Source of the DNA: Diaphorobacter sp. HDW4A
GTDB taxonomy: Bacteria > Pseudomonadota > Gammaproteobacteria > Burkholderiales > Burkholderiaceae_C
Length of the DNA stretch: 64,000 nucleotides
Reading direction: 5' to 3'
Assembly (NCBI RefSeq): GCF_011305995.1
Contig: NZ_CP049910.1
Location: 3,968,001-4,032,000 of the forward strand
The notes under the pieces were generated by a model that had not been told where the DNA came from, did no database searches, and worked only from the letters and a program-made list of their open reading frames with translations. Positions within the stretch are counted from its first letter, which is position 1, and the number at the start of each line of letters is the position of its first letter. A program made the translations under genes and the position numbers. Below, one piece after another: positions 27,612 through 38,666 of this stretch.

Positions 27612-30600
27612 TCACGGATGAAGACTCAGCCACGAGTGCCCCACGCCGCCACCTTTTTCCACGCGGATCTGTGTGGCGATGCGATCTTTCAGTCCCTCAA
27701 CATGGCTGATGATGCCAACCATCTTGCCGCTGGCGTTGAGGGTGTCGAGCGCGTTGAGTGCCATGTCCAGCGTGTCGGCATCGAGTGTGCCGAAGCCTTC
27801 GTCGAGGAACAGTGAGTCGATCGACGTCTTGTGACTGACCAAGTCCGAGAGCGCGAGCGCGAGTGCCAAGCTGACAAGAAAGCTTTCGCCGCCCGACAGC
27901 GTGCGCGTATCGCGCGCCGCGTCTGCCTGCCACAGGTCGACGATCTCGAGCTCCAGTTCGCCGGATGACTTGCGACGCAGCACATAACGACCGTGGAGTC
28001 GCTCAAGCTGCCGGTTGGCGAGCGTGAGCAGGTGATCCAGCGTCAGGCCCTGTGCGAACTTCCGGAACTTGTCGCCCTTGGCCGAGCCGACCAATGCATC
28101 GAGGTGCTGCCAAGTGTCGGATTCGCCGGTTTGTGCGGTGATCTGCGCGAGCAGTTCCTGTTGACTGCCGCGCAAGGCGTTGTCGCGCTCCAGCGTGGCG
28201 AGCTTGCCGCCCAGTTGCTGGTTCAGCTGAATGGATTCAGTCTCCATCTGAGCAATGTCTTGCTCCAACGTTTCGCAGCCCGCTTCGGTGGCGTTGCGCG
28301 ATTGCAGACCGGCAAGCTTGGTCTGCTGCGCTAGCAGCAGCTCGGCGGCGACCTGACGCTCATGCTCGCGCTGCTGCTTGCCTGATTGAAGTTGGCTGCG
28401 TTCCTCAGGCAAGAGACGCGCGTGGAAAAACGCCGCTTCGTCGACAAAAGGACTGCCATGCAGCGCATCGCACCAACGCTGGTCGGCTGCCTGCTGATCT
28501 TCGCGCAGGCGGGCCAGCGCGTCCTCCAGTTCACGCACGCTACCTGCGAGCTGCGCGGTGCGGGTCGCGATGGCATCGATGCGTGCGCTGCAGTCGGCAA
28601 GTGCCTGCGCTGCGTTCAAGTCACTGGGGATGTCGACGATTTCATTGGTGAGCGCTGCTGTCCGCTGGTTCCAGAGGTCGCGTTGTGACCGCATCTGCTC
28701 GCAGGCGGCGCGCTGGCGCTCCAGTTCGATGCCGATGTTCTGTATACGGCCCTGCTTTTGCTGCCATGCGTGGCGCTCTTCGTCGCGCGCGTGCAACCAA
28801 GCATTCGTGTCGGCGGGCAATCCCGTGAGATCGGCGAACCCAGCACTGCACAAGACACCAAGCATCTGCGCCTGCTGTGTCTGCAAGCCTGCGCGTTGCT
28901 GCGCCAACAGTGCCACGGCATCCGCCAACTTGTGCGCAAGGCTTTCTGCCTGCTGCTGCAAGCGCAAGGCTTCTTCGCGCGCTGCATGCATGGCGTGGGC
29001 CAGCTCGGTTTGGCGTTTGCCTGCTTCGTGCATTTCATGATCGAGCGCTTCAGCGGATTGCAACCGTTCACGCAACGCCGTTGCTTGCATCTGCGCTGAC
29101 GACAGGGCGAGCGACAGTCGTTCGGCCAGTTCCCAGTCTTTGGCTTGCAGCGGTTCGCCCTGCTGAAGTTGGTCGCGCAGCGCATCCCATGCAGCTTGGT
29201 TGGCACGGCCTTCGTCGATCAATTGTTGCTCTCGCGTCTGCAGGTGACGGGCTTGCGTCTGTGCGGCGGCAAACTCAGCGCCACTTTCGAGCACCTTCTT
29301 CTCTCCTTGTTTCTGCTCCAGCTTCAATCGTTCGAGTTCGGCGCGCGTAGGCGAGCTGTCCAATCGGGCATAGTGCTCGATGGCCGGATGCTCTTGAGCG
29401 CCGCACAGAGGGCAGGCCTCGCCGGGTTGCAGATTGGCTCGATGCTCAGAGAGGCTGCGGATGATCTGTTCCTGCTCGAGTAGGCGCTGCTTGTCGTTCA
29501 CACGCTCGTTGAGGATGTTCTGCGCGGCCTGCGTTTCGAGTTGCAGCGCCTGCTGCGCCTCGGCCCTCTGAACCGCCTCCAAACGCTGGTTGCGCACGTC
29601 GAAAAACTGCGCCTTCATCTCGCGTTGGCGGCGAGCGCTTTCGTCAAGTCGTTCGGTGATGGAGAGATTCTTCTCCGTGCGCTGCGACTGTTCGCGCAAT
29701 GCGGTCAGCGTGTGCGTGCCGAGCAGCAGGGTCTGCTTTTCCTGCAGCGACTGCAGTTGCGCCTCGCACTGCGCATGCGCGTTGGCGGTGGCCTCGCTCT
29801 GGTTCGTGTGCTGCCCCAAGCGTCTGCGCACGTCATCGAGCTTGACCGTCGTGTCGTTGGCAACCTGCTCGTTCGTGCGAATGTCGGCCTCGGCCCTGGC
29901 CTGCTGCGCGAATTGCTCGCGCCACGCACCCAGGTTCTCGGCCAAGTGCGCATGGTGTGCGTGCACACTGGTCCAATCGGTCAGCGTCGTTCGCTCATCT
30001 TCAAGACGCTGCAGTTGCTGTGCCGATTGCTCGTCGAGCAATCTGGCAAAGGCGAACGCTAGTGCATGTTCACGCTTCTGCGTTGCGCCTTGCGCATCGA
30101 GCTCGCTTTGTCTTTCGCTGAGTTGCCGGGCAGCGTTCTGGACGGCTGCGTACGTCCCCTGCCACGCCAGATGGACGGGTTCCAGCGCCTGCGCCGGTTC
30201 GCTGGCGGCGAGTCTCTGCAGTTCGGGCGCGGCGTGCTCGATGGCTACGTCGGCCTGCTGCAGTCGCTGCTGCGCGCCTTGCACGGCAGCCTCGCCTTCC
30301 GTCACGGCCACGCGCCATTGCAGTTGGTCGCGCAACAGAGTTGTCCTGGACGAAAGCTCCGCTTGTTGAGTGCCAATCGCCGCGACTTCTGTTTGAATCG
30401 CCGCACGTTGCTCGTCGCTGAGCAGCTCCATGCCATCGGCACGCGATTGCATGAGGGCGAGTTTGTCGCGCTCATCGCGTGCGCGCTCATAGACACGCTG
30501 CGAGATCTCGCCGTAGACCTCGGTGCCGGTCAACTCTTCCAGCAGCTCGGCACGGTCGTTGGCGTTGGCGTTCAGAAATGCCGCAAAGCCGCCCTGTGCA

Positions 30601-31055
30601 AGCAGCATGGAGCGGGTGAAGCGCGGAAAATCAAGCCGCGTGATCTCGGTGATCTGCTTGAGCTTCTCGCTCACATGGCGGGTGATGACGGTGCCATCGC
30701 CCTTGGCCAGTTCGACCTGCGGTGACTGCAGCGCGCCATCCACCTTGTCGCGGGCGCGGCGCTGGCTCCAGGAGGCGCGGTAGACCTCGCCGCGCACCTC
30801 GAACTCCAGCTCGGCGCTGCAATCTGCGGTGTGCCGCGTCATGATGTCATTGACCGTCTTGGACTGCGTGCCAAGGCGCGGCGTCTCGTGATAAAGCGCG
30901 AGGCAAATGGCGTCAAGCAGTGTGGACTTGCCTGCGCCCGTGGGCCCGGTGATCGCGAACAGGCTGCTGTCCGAGAGCGGCGGCACGGTGAAATCGATGA
31001 TCCACTCGCCCTTGAGCGAGTTGAGGTTCTTGAGTTGCAGACGGCGGATCTTCAT
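27612..31055 (-). CDS. sbcC: DNA repair exonuclease ATPase subunit SbcC
   Basis: SbcC is the SMC-like ATPase of the SbcCD (Rad50-Mre11 type) nuclease that processes hairpins and protein-blocked DNA ends. The 1147-residue protein starts MKIRRLQLKNLNSLKG, has Walker A GPTGAGKST near residue 37, and long coiled coils interrupted by the zinc-hook CPLCG near residue 547. It ends with the ABC signature TLSGGESFLVSLALALALS, Walker B SLFLDEGFGTLD and the Gly-rich C-terminus. Length fits the beta/gammaproteobacterial family (about 1050-1200). Its ATG overlaps the sbcD stop as ATGA. Antisense long frames inside it are codon-bias shadows. Confidence 0.96.
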   Translation of the reverse strand: MKIRRLQLKNLNSLKGEWIIDFTVPPLSDSSLFAITGPTGAGKSTLLDAICLALYHETPRLGTQSKTVNDIMTRHTADCSAELEFEVRGEVYRASWSQRRARDKVDGALQSPQVELAKGDGTVITRHVSEKLKQITEITRLDFPRFTRSMLLAQGGFAAFLNANANDRAELLEELTGTEVYGEISQRVYERARDERDKLALMQSRADGMELLSDEQRAAIQTEVAAIGTQQAELSSRTTLLRDQLQWRVAVTEGEAAVQGAQQRLQQADVAIEHAAPELQRLAASEPAQALEPVHLAWQGTYAAVQNAARQLSERQSELDAQGATQKREHALAFAFARLLDEQSAQQLQRLEDERTTLTDWTSVHAHHAHLAENLGAWREQFAQQARAEADIRTNEQVANDTTVKLDDVRRRLGQHTNQSEATANAHAQCEAQLQSLQEKQTLLLGTHTLTALREQSQRTEKNLSITERLDESARRQREMKAQFFDVRNQRLEAVQRAEAQQALQLETQAAQNILNERVNDKQRLLEQEQIIRSLSEHRANLQPGEACPLCGAQEHPAIEHYARLDSSPTRAELERLKLEQKQGEKKVLESGAEFAAAQTQARHLQTREQQLIDEGRANQAAWDALRDQLQQGEPLQAKDWELAERLSLALSSAQMQATALRERLQSAEALDHEMHEAGKRQTELAHAMHAAREEALRLQQQAESLAHKLADAVALLAQQRAGLQTQQAQMLGVLCSAGFADLTGLPADTNAWLHARDEERHAWQQKQGRIQNIGIELERQRAACEQMRSQRDLWNQRTAALTNEIVDIPSDLNAAQALADCSARIDAIATRTAQLAGSVRELEDALARLREDQQAADQRWCDALHGSPFVDEAAFFHARLLPEERSQLQSGKQQREHERQVAAELLLAQQTKLAGLQSRNATEAGCETLEQDIAQMETESIQLNQQLGGKLATLERDNALRGSQQELLAQITAQTGESDTWQHLDALVGSAKGDKFRKFAQGLTLDHLLTLANRQLERLHGRYVLRRKSSGELELEIVDLWQADAARDTRTLSGGESFLVSLALALALSDLVSHKTSIDSLFLDEGFGTLDADTLDMALNALDTLNASGKMVGIISHVEGLKDRIATQIRVEKGGGVGHSWLSLHP

Positions 31056-32311
31056 TGCGCGCCCTCACCGTCACCATGGGCGTCGCCCGTCACCACCTTG
31101 TCCACAATCTGTCGGTAGCGCTGCGACATAGCACTGCGCAGCGCGACGTCCATGCCCTCCTCCAGACTCAATCGGCGCTCGAACACGTCGTGCGGATCGA
31201 GTTCATCGAGCGTCACTCCACTGTTGTCGAACAGCTGCGCCATGGTCTGCCCGCGCTCGCGGCGGATGCGCAGTACCTCCAGCGGTTGGCCTTCGACCAG
31301 CTTTTGAATGCGCGCGGGAAGATCGGCCAGATAGTCATCGGTGGTCACCGTGATCTCGAGCCAGACCGTCTTGCCTGCCTCGGCCTGCGCGGCCAGACGC
31401 GGCAGGGTCTCGGAGATGTAGCCCAGGTCGCCGCGCACGCTCATCATTGGCTGGAAAACCGGCACGGGCAGCTCCGTTGCGGCCTGCAGGCCGGACTCAT
31501 CCAGATCGACCAGCAGCATCTGCTTGTGCTGACCCAACTCGTCAAAACTCAGCGCAATCGGTGAGCCGCTGTAGCGGATGTGCTCCAGGCCCCCGACCTT
31601 CTGCGGCTTGTGGATATGTCCGAGCGCGAGGTAGTCCACCGGCGGAAATTCGGACGTGGGAAACGCCTCCAGCGTGCCCACATAGATCTCACGCACCGAC
31701 TCGCTGCTGCTCGCGCCCACCGTTGTCAGGTGCCCCGTGGCAATGATGGGCAGGCGCTGGCCGGTCCGCTGCATCAACTCGTCGCGCTTCGCACAAGCCA
31801 CGTCATACACACTCTGGTAATACTGCTTGATGGCCGCGAGTAGTTGCTGCTGCCGATCCTGTGCACTCTGGCCGAACTCGGAAGTCACCACATCGCGCGG
31901 GCGGATGAACGGGATCGCGCAGACGATGCATCCGGCCTGCCCTGCCACCCGACTTGGCAGCACGCGCACATGCGATTGCGGCTCGGTGGCGGCAGGATAG
32001 ACATGCGTATCGAGCACCGACAGCAGCTCGCGGCTCTCGCGCAGCGTGGCAACGGAATCGTGGTTGCCAGCGAGCAGCAGCAGGCCCACGCCCGCCGCAT
32101 GCAGACGCACGACCAGATCGCTGTACATCTCGCGCGCATAGCTGGGCGGCGCGCCCGTATCGAAAATATCCCCGGCGATCAGCACCGCGTCCACCGCCTG
32201 TTGCTGCACTTGGGCGAGCAACCAGGCGATCAGCGCCTGATGTTCCGCCTGACGGGACTTGCCCATGAAGTTCTGGCCCAGATGCCAGTCAGAGGTATGA
32301 AGAATTCGCAC
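31052..32311 (-). CDS. sbcD: DNA repair nuclease subunit SbcD
   Basis: SbcD is the Mn-dependent exo/endonuclease subunit partnering SbcC. The 419-residue protein shows the metallophosphoesterase motifs MRILHTSDWHLGQ, DAVLIAGDIFDTGAP, LLLAGNHDSVATL, IATGHLTTVG and LGHIHKPQKVG in order, followed by the DNA-binding cap. It is the first gene of an sbcD-sbcC operon read leftward, divergent from groESL, with 147 nt to the CIRCE operator. ATG 32311 begins exactly at the conserved strand. Length matches E. coli SbcD (about 400). Confidence 0.96.
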   Translation of the reverse strand: MRILHTSDWHLGQNFMGKSRQAEHQALIAWLLAQVQQQAVDAVLIAGDIFDTGAPPSYAREMYSDLVVRLHAAGVGLLLLAGNHDSVATLRESRELLSVLDTHVYPAATEPQSHVRVLPSRVAGQAGCIVCAIPFIRPRDVVTSEFGQSAQDRQQQLLAAIKQYYQSVYDVACAKRDELMQRTGQRLPIIATGHLTTVGASSSESVREIYVGTLEAFPTSEFPPVDYLALGHIHKPQKVGGLEHIRYSGSPIALSFDELGQHKQMLLVDLDESGLQAATELPVPVFQPMMSVRGDLGYISETLPRLAAQAEAGKTVWLEITVTTDDYLADLPARIQKLVEGQPLEVLRIRRERGQTMAQLFDNSGVTLDELDPHDVFERRLSLEEGMDVALRSAMSQRYRQIVDKVVTGDAHGDGEGAQ

Positions 32312-32430
32312 GCGGATATTGTCGTTGCGTTTGCCGGGGCACTACTGGCGAAGGACAAGCTTGTTGTAGGAATAGACCTACAAATCAAGCCGGACTGTCG
32401 CCCTCCATGAAAGCCCTCATGACGCAAGGT

Positions 32431-32460
32431 CTTGAAAACATCCGGAATTGCCTTATTATT
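32431..32460 (+). promoter_or_regulatory. groESL promoter (overlapping sigma-70 and sigma-32-like boxes)
   Basis: TTGAAA (32432-32437), a 16-nt spacer and TATTAT (32454-32459) make a good sigma-70 promoter. The same bases can be read as a heat-shock type pair: CTTGAAA (32431-32437), 13 nt, then CCTTATTA (32451-32458), which resembles the sigma-32 consensus CTTGAAA/CCCCATNT. The CIRCE operator starts at 32459, so the repressor would cover the -10 edge and transcription start. Dual control is inferred. Confidence 0.65.
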
Positions 32461-32485
32461 AGCACTCGTTGACGTTGAGTGCTAA
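32459..32485 (+). promoter_or_regulatory. CIRCE operator (HrcA binding site)
   Basis: The site is a perfect match to the CIRCE consensus: TTAGCACTC, nine spacer bases, GAGTGCTAA. It lies 98 nt upstream of the groES start and overlaps the promoter. HrcA binds CIRCE and represses groESL at normal temperature, with GroEL acting as its co-factor. Orientation and distance are those expected in Burkholderiales. Confidence 0.97.
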
Positions 32486-32583
32486 CACCACGCAACTGAC
32501 ATCAAGTTTTAAGCCCGATCCGTCAGGATCAGCTTTTCTTCTTCTTGTTCAACCCAGTTGAAAAATCTTTGTTAGGAGTTGAT

Positions 32584-32874
32584 ATGAACCTGCGTCCCCT
32601 GCACGATCGCGTGATCGTCAAGCGCCTCGAGAACGAAACCAAGACCGCTTCGGGCATCGTGATCCCCGACAGCGCTGCTGAGAAGCCTGATCAAGGCGAA
32701 GTCGTGGCTGTGGGCCCCGGCAAGCGTGACGACAAGGGTGCTCTGATTGCTCCCGGCGTGAAGGTCGGCGACCGCGTTCTGTTCGGCAAGTACTCGGGCC
32801 AGACCGTCAAGGTCGCTGGCGACGAACTGCTGGTGATGAAGGAAGACGACCTGTTCGCAGTCGTCGAAAAGTAA
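32584..32874 (+). CDS. groES: Co-chaperonin GroES (10 kDa)
   Basis: This 96-residue protein caps the GroEL folding chamber. It shows [15 protein letters not shown] at the start, the mobile-loop region [14 protein letters not shown] that docks on GroEL, and [15 protein letters not shown] at the end. ATG 32584 has a clear TTAGGAG ribosome site upstream; the frame is open to 32545 but without similarity. It is the first gene of the CIRCE-controlled groESL operon, with 83 nt to groEL. Confidence 0.98.
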   Translation: MNLRPLHDRVIVKRLENETKTASGIVIPDSAAEKPDQGEVVAVGPGKRDDKGALIAPGVKVGDRVLFGKYSGQTVKVAGDELLVMKEDDLFAVVEK

Positions 32875-32948
32875 GCATCTTCATGCTTCTCGGCCTGATT
32901 GATTCGGGCCGATACCTCTTCATCGAATCCAAGTACCCCATTCTTTAG

Positions 32949-34601
<1,653 letters not shown>

Positions 34602-34667
34602 TTGTCCTGCTGGGCGGCTGGTGGGTAGAGGCTCCAGCCCTCTCGCGTCCGGAAGTCATTCCAAAAC

Positions 34668-34705
34668 AAAAAACCCTGCAGGTCTTGGGATCTGCGGGGT
34701 TTTTT
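34668..34705 (+). terminator. Rho-independent terminator of groESL
   Basis: The stem is CCCTGCAG (34674-34681) with CTGCGGGG (34692-34699), eight pairs with one G-T wobble and a 10-nt loop. It is preceded by an A-run and followed by TTTTTT. The flanking A and T runs make it bidirectional, so it can also stop leftward transcription, although the convergent gltI-like gene ends 220 nt away. Confidence 0.85.
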
Positions 34706-34744
34706 GTTTTTTGTTTTTTGTTTTTGCTTCTGCTGTGTTGTTGA

Positions 34745-34930
34745 GGGCGGAGGCCGGGACTGCCCCCGGCGGGGCAGTCACTTTTTGCTTGTACGCAAAA
34801 AGTAATCAAAAACGCGCCTGGAAGTCATGCGGCAAAACTCACTGCGAGTCCTTCGGACTCTCCGTTCAGACAGCTTGCCGCAAAAGTGACCTGAAGAGGT
34901 GTGGTCGGCACTTCGCTGCGCTCGTGCCTC
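34745..34930. repeat. Nested-hairpin intergenic repeat (REP/MITE-like)
   Basis: Five inverted repeats are packed in 186 nt: GACTGCCCC/GGGGCAGTC (34758-34779), ACTTTTTGC/GCAAAAAGT (34780-34803), GCGGCAA/TTGCCGC (34829-34881) enclosing GAGTCC/GGACTC (34846-34860), and GGCAC/GTGCC (34907-34928). The element runs up to the stop codon of the gltI-like gene. From memory, very similar blocks are dispersed between genes in Comamonadaceae genomes; this could not be checked here. It has no coding potential. Confidence 0.6.
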
Positions 34931-35819
34931 AGTTTGCGTACGCCTCCAGCGGCTTGTCGTTCGGCTCCTGCAGCAGTTGCTTGAGGGTGTCGCTCATCGG
35001 CAGGTTCAACGGCTTGTTCGTGGGCGGGATGGGTTGCATGAACCATTTGTCGTAGATCTTCGCGACTTCGCCGGACCTCATCATTTCGGTCAATGCGCCA
35101 TCTACCGCCTTCTTGAAAACCGGGTCGTCCTTGCGGAACAGCAGTGCGATGGGTTCAGAGCCCAGCACCTCTCCGACGATCTTGAAGCCGTCGGGGTTCT
35201 TGCTGCTGGCGATGACGCCGGCGAGCAGGTTGTCGTCGAGCACGAAGGCATCGGCGCGGCCGGATTCGAGCATGAGAAAGCTCTCGAAGTGGTCTTTGCC
35301 TAGGGAGGTCGGCAGGGTGACGTTGTTGTCCTTGCCGTATTTGCGCAGCAGTTGCACGGCGGTGGTGCCTGCGGATGCGGCGATGTTCTTGTTGTCGAGT
35401 TGCTTGAACGAGGTGATGCCGGAGTCGGCGCGCACAGCCATGCGGACCTGGCTCACGTAGGTGGTGACGGCGAAGGAGACTTGCTTCTGGCGCGTGAGGT
35501 TGTTGGTGGTCGGGCCGCAGCCCATGTCCACGGTGCCGTTCTCCACCAGCGGCATGGTGTTCTGTGCGGTGAGGGCCATGTACTCGAGCTTCACCTTGGG
35601 TGCAATGCGGGCCATCACCTTTTCGCAGAGCTCGACGTGATACCCCGCGTATTTGCGGTCCGCGCCGATGGCGTAAGCCATGGGGGCCGAGCTTTCGCGC
35701 ACGCCGAGCACGATCTTGCCTGCGCTCTGGATCTTCTCCATCGTGCCTGCTGGCGTTTGTGCTTGTGCTGTGGCGGCCAACATGCCAGCCAGTGCGAGGC
35801 TGGTCCAAACGAGCTTCAT
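34929..35819 (-). CDS. gltI: Glutamate/aspartate-type ABC transporter substrate-binding protein
   Basis: The 296-residue periplasmic protein begins with a signal peptide, MKLVWTSLALAGMLAATAQAQ. The mature part tracks E. coli GltI closely: KIVLGVRESSAPMAY, TAQNTMPLVENGTVDMGCG, PTTNNLTRQKQVSFA, LESGRADAFVLDDNLLAG and KWFMQPIPP, ending with a 'EPNDKPLEAYAN' tail. It should bind acidic amino acids for import. The ATG at 35819 has AAGGAG upstream; the frame opens to 35927 but the extra residues are not signal-like. No permease or ATPase genes adjoin it, so its membrane partners must lie elsewhere. It sits alone between the groEL repeat and pgi. Confidence 0.9.
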   Translation of the reverse strand: MKLVWTSLALAGMLAATAQAQTPAGTMEKIQSAGKIVLGVRESSAPMAYAIGADRKYAGYHVELCEKVMARIAPKVKLEYMALTAQNTMPLVENGTVDMGCGPTTNNLTRQKQVSFAVTTYVSQVRMAVRADSGITSFKQLDNKNIAASAGTTAVQLLRKYGKDNNVTLPTSLGKDHFESFLMLESGRADAFVLDDNLLAGVIASSKNPDGFKIVGEVLGSEPIALLFRKDDPVFKKAVDGALTEMMRSGEVAKIYDKWFMQPIPPTNKPLNLPMSDTLKQLLQEPNDKPLEAYAN

Positions 35820-35951
35820 GGGTTCTCCTTCTGTCGTTGCAGTGATGCTTGTGGCCGCAAGCCATGCGCGGATGGGCGCAATGGCTTGGCCTGCCTCACT
35901 ATCGTTCAGAAGCGCTGCTATCCCCAATAGAGGTTTGCACCAAGGAGTAAA

Positions 35952-37541
35952 TTATTTCTCGTGGGACTGTAGATAGTGCAGCAGTCCGGCGGTGGACGGA
36001 TCCAGCTTCTCGCTGTCACCCGCTGCCAGCAAGGGCTCCAGCTCCTTGGCGAGCACCTTGCCAAGTTCCACGCCCCATTGGTCGAAGCTGTCGATACCCC
36101 AGATGGCGCCGCTGGTGAATACGCGGTGTTCGTAGAGGGCAATCAAAGCGCCGAAGGACGCGGGATCAAGCCGGTCCAGCACAAGGAAGGTGCTCGGGCG
36201 ATTGCCGGTGAAATAGCTGTGCCCGCTGCTACCGGGGCGGCCCACCATCAACGCCTGCGCCTGCGCAAGCGCGTTGGCCAACAGGCGCGGATGGTGATCG
36301 GGCAGGTCGTGACCACCCTCGCGCAGCGCGATGAACTCGACAGGCACGATGTCCGGGCCCTGATGGATCATCTGGAAAAAGGCATGCTGGCCATTGGTGC
36401 CCGGCTCTCCCCAGATCACGGGCGATGTGGCATATGGCAAGACCTCGCCCTGTGCATCAACGCCTTTGCCGTTGCTCTCCATCTCGAGTTGCTGCAGATA
36501 CGCTGGCAGGCGGCGCAGGCCGTGGCTGTAGGGCGCGATGCTGCGGCTGGTGAATCGGTGGAAATTGCGGTACCAGACGTCGAGCAGGCCGAGACGCACA
36601 GGCAGATTGGTCTCCAGCGGCTCCGTGCGGAAATGCTCGTCCATGAGATGCGCGCCATGCAACATCTCGCGAAAGTTCTGCTCGCCGATGGCGATGGCGA
36701 TCGGCAGACCGATGGCCGACCACATCGAGTAGCGGCCGCCGACCCAGTCCCAGAAACCGAGCGTGGTGTCGATGCCAAACTCCGAGGCCGCCTTCAGATT
36801 GGTCGTGAGCGCGATGAAATGCTTGTTGAGCGACAGCTTCGCACCGCACTCCGCCGAGCCACCATTCGCCAGAAACCAGCGGCGTGCGGCATGCGCGTTG
36901 AGCATGGTCTCGGCTGTCGTGAAGGTTTTGGAGGCGATCAAGAATAGCGTGCTCTCGGGCCGGATCTTGCGCAGCACGCTGCCGAGCTCCATGCCGTCCA
37001 CGTTCGAGATGAAATGCAGTTTCTTGCCCGGATGCGCAAAGTCTTCGAGCGCCTTCACCGCCATCGCGGGACCGAGGTCGGAGCCGCCGATGCCGATATT
37101 GACGATGTCGGTGATCGCACCGTCGGCGCGCACGCGCTCGGCGATCTGGAGCATCGCAGCGAGCGTGTCATGCACTTCAGCGAGGCTCGCAGCGATCCCC
37201 TCGTTGGCGACCTGCGCGTTCGCGGGACTGCGCAGCAGCCAGTGCATGACCGCGCGGTTTTCCGTGTTGTTGATAGCCTCGCCCGCAAACATCGCGTCGC
37301 GATACGCCTCAAGCCCCGATTCGCGCGCGAGCTGGGTGAGCAGTTCGCGTGTTTCCAAATCGATCAGATTCTTCGACAGATCGGCAAACACCAGCGGGGC
37401 CTGCTGGCTGAAGCGTGCAAATCGTTCACTGTCGTCCGCAAAGGCGCCGCGCACATTGAAGCCGTGCCCGGTCTTTTCATAGTGAGCCCCGAGCAACTGC
37501 CACGCGGCAGTGCGGTCGCAGCGCGTCCTCGGATCGATCAT
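35952..37541 (-). CDS. pgi: Glucose-6-phosphate isomerase
   Basis: Pgi interconverts glucose-6-phosphate and fructose-6-phosphate. The 529-residue protein has the family signatures [52 protein letters not shown] and [15 protein letters not shown]. The C-terminal helix includes [14 protein letters not shown] with the active-site lysine region. Length fits the short bacterial form (about 530-550). The ATG at 37541 overlaps the tal stop as ATGA, so tal and pgi are translationally coupled. The product feeds both the upstream zwf reaction and, through fructose-6-phosphate, ManC. Confidence 0.96.
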   Translation of the reverse strand: MIDPRTRCDRTAAWQLLGAHYEKTGHGFNVRGAFADDSERFARFSQQAPLVFADLSKNLIDLETRELLTQLARESGLEAYRDAMFAGEAINNTENRAVMHWLLRSPANAQVANEGIAASLAEVHDTLAAMLQIAERVRADGAITDIVNIGIGGSDLGPAMAVKALEDFAHPGKKLHFISNVDGMELGSVLRKIRPESTLFLIASKTFTTAETMLNAHAARRWFLANGGSAECGAKLSLNKHFIALTTNLKAASEFGIDTTLGFWDWVGGRYSMWSAIGLPIAIAIGEQNFREMLHGAHLMDEHFRTEPLETNLPVRLGLLDVWYRNFHRFTSRSIAPYSHGLRRLPAYLQQLEMESNGKGVDAQGEVLPYATSPVIWGEPGTNGQHAFFQMIHQGPDIVPVEFIALREGGHDLPDHHPRLLANALAQAQALMVGRPGSSGHSYFTGNRPSTFLVLDRLDPASFGALIALYEHRVFTSGAIWGIDSFDQWGVELGKVLAKELEPLLAAGDSEKLDPSTAGLLHYLQSHEK

Positions 37542-38488
37542 GCAGCAGCCAACATCATCTGCTCAAGCTTGGCAGCATCGGCCGCGAAAGCGCGGATGCC
37601 TTCGGCGAGCTTTTCGGTCGCCATGGCGTCGGCGTTGAGCGCGTAGCGGAAACCCGCCTCGTCGTAGCTCACGACGGGCAGATCGAGCTGACGAGCGGCG
37701 TCCGGGTCGAGGGCACGGGTGATCGGCTCGTTGCTCTCGGCCAGCTTGGCGAGCAGATCGGGCGCAATGGTCAGCAGGTCCGAGCCCGCCAGCGCGATGA
37801 TCTGGCCCACGTTGCGAAAGCTCGCACCCATCACCTCGGTCTGGATGCCGAAGTGCTTGTAGTGGTTGTAGATCGCGCGCACGGATTGCACGCCGGGGTC
37901 GTTGGCACCAGCCATCTCGGCCTCGTTCCAGTGGGCACCGGCCTGCTTCTTGTACCAGTCGTAGATACGGCCCACGAACGGCGAGATCAGCTGCACCTTG
38001 GCCTGACCGCAGGCCACGGCCTGCGCAAACGAGAACAACAGCGTGAGGTTGGTGTGGATGCCGCGCTCCTCAAGCTGTTTGGCGGCCTGAATGCCTTCCC
38101 AGGTCGATGCGATCTTGATCAGCACGCGGTCGATGTGCACGCCTTCGGCCTGATACAGCTCGACGATGCGCTCGGCGCGGGCTACGGTGGCCTCCGTATC
38201 GAACGACAGGCGGGCGTCCACCTCGGTCGAGACGCGACCGGGGATGATCGACAGAATTTCGCAGCCGAAGCGCACGATCAGACGATCCATCAGTTCTTCG
38301 ATACTGCGGCCCTTGAAGCGGGTGACACATTCCTGCATCAGCGGCGCATATTCAGGCTTCTGTACGGCCTTGAGAATCAGCGACGGATTGGTCGTCGCAT
38401 CTTGCGGCTGAAAGGCGCTGAGTTGGTGGAAATCCCCGGTGTCGGCGACAACGGTGGTGAATTGCTTGAGTGCTTCGAGTTGGTTCAT
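37538..38488 (-). CDS. tal: Transaldolase B-type
   Basis: Transaldolase moves a three-carbon unit between sedoheptulose-7-phosphate and glyceraldehyde-3-phosphate in the pentose phosphate pathway. The 316-residue protein has the Schiff-base lysine at about K125 in [17 protein letters not shown], the [12 protein letters not shown] start motif and [17 protein letters not shown]. Length fits TalB (317). ATG 38488 has AGGAG upstream and begins [10 protein letters not shown] as in the family. It is divergent from zwf, and 178 nt separate the two starts, making a shared control region likely. Confidence 0.96.
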   Translation of the reverse strand: MNQLEALKQFTTVVADTGDFHQLSAFQPQDATTNPSLILKAVQKPEYAPLMQECVTRFKGRSIEELMDRLIVRFGCEILSIIPGRVSTEVDARLSFDTEATVARAERIVELYQAEGVHIDRVLIKIASTWEGIQAAKQLEERGIHTNLTLLFSFAQAVACGQAKVQLISPFVGRIYDWYKKQAGAHWNEAEMAGANDPGVQSVRAIYNHYKHFGIQTEVMGASFRNVGQIIALAGSDLLTIAPDLLAKLAESNEPITRALDPDAARQLDLPVVSYDEAGFRYALNADAMATEKLAEGIRAFAADAAKLEQMMLAAA

Positions 38489-38636
38489 GGAAATTCTCCT
38501 CATCCAATGGCCTCGGATCATCCTCTGTCGGTCCGCCGATGAGGTTTGGCAACCCATGAGTGTATTCGCAGTGATGGAATGGGTTGATCGGGTATTGTCC
38601 AACCTTGAAACTCGGTAACATCGGAACTGAGCTCTC

Positions 38637-38656
38637 AAGTTACAACTTCACAAGTT
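38637..38656. promoter_or_regulatory. Operator-like alternating AAGTT/AACTT repeats upstream of zwf
   Basis: AAGTT-AC-AACTT (38637-38648) and AACTT-CAC-AAGTT (38644-38656) share the central half-site. This forms two overlapping inverted repeats 10 nt upstream of the zwf start and 149 nt from the tal start. HexR, encoded just downstream of zwf, is the obvious candidate ligand-sensing repressor. The sequence is not a close match to the gammaproteobacterial HexR consensus, so the link is an inference. Confidence 0.35.
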
Positions 38657-38666
38657 TTTTTGCGCC

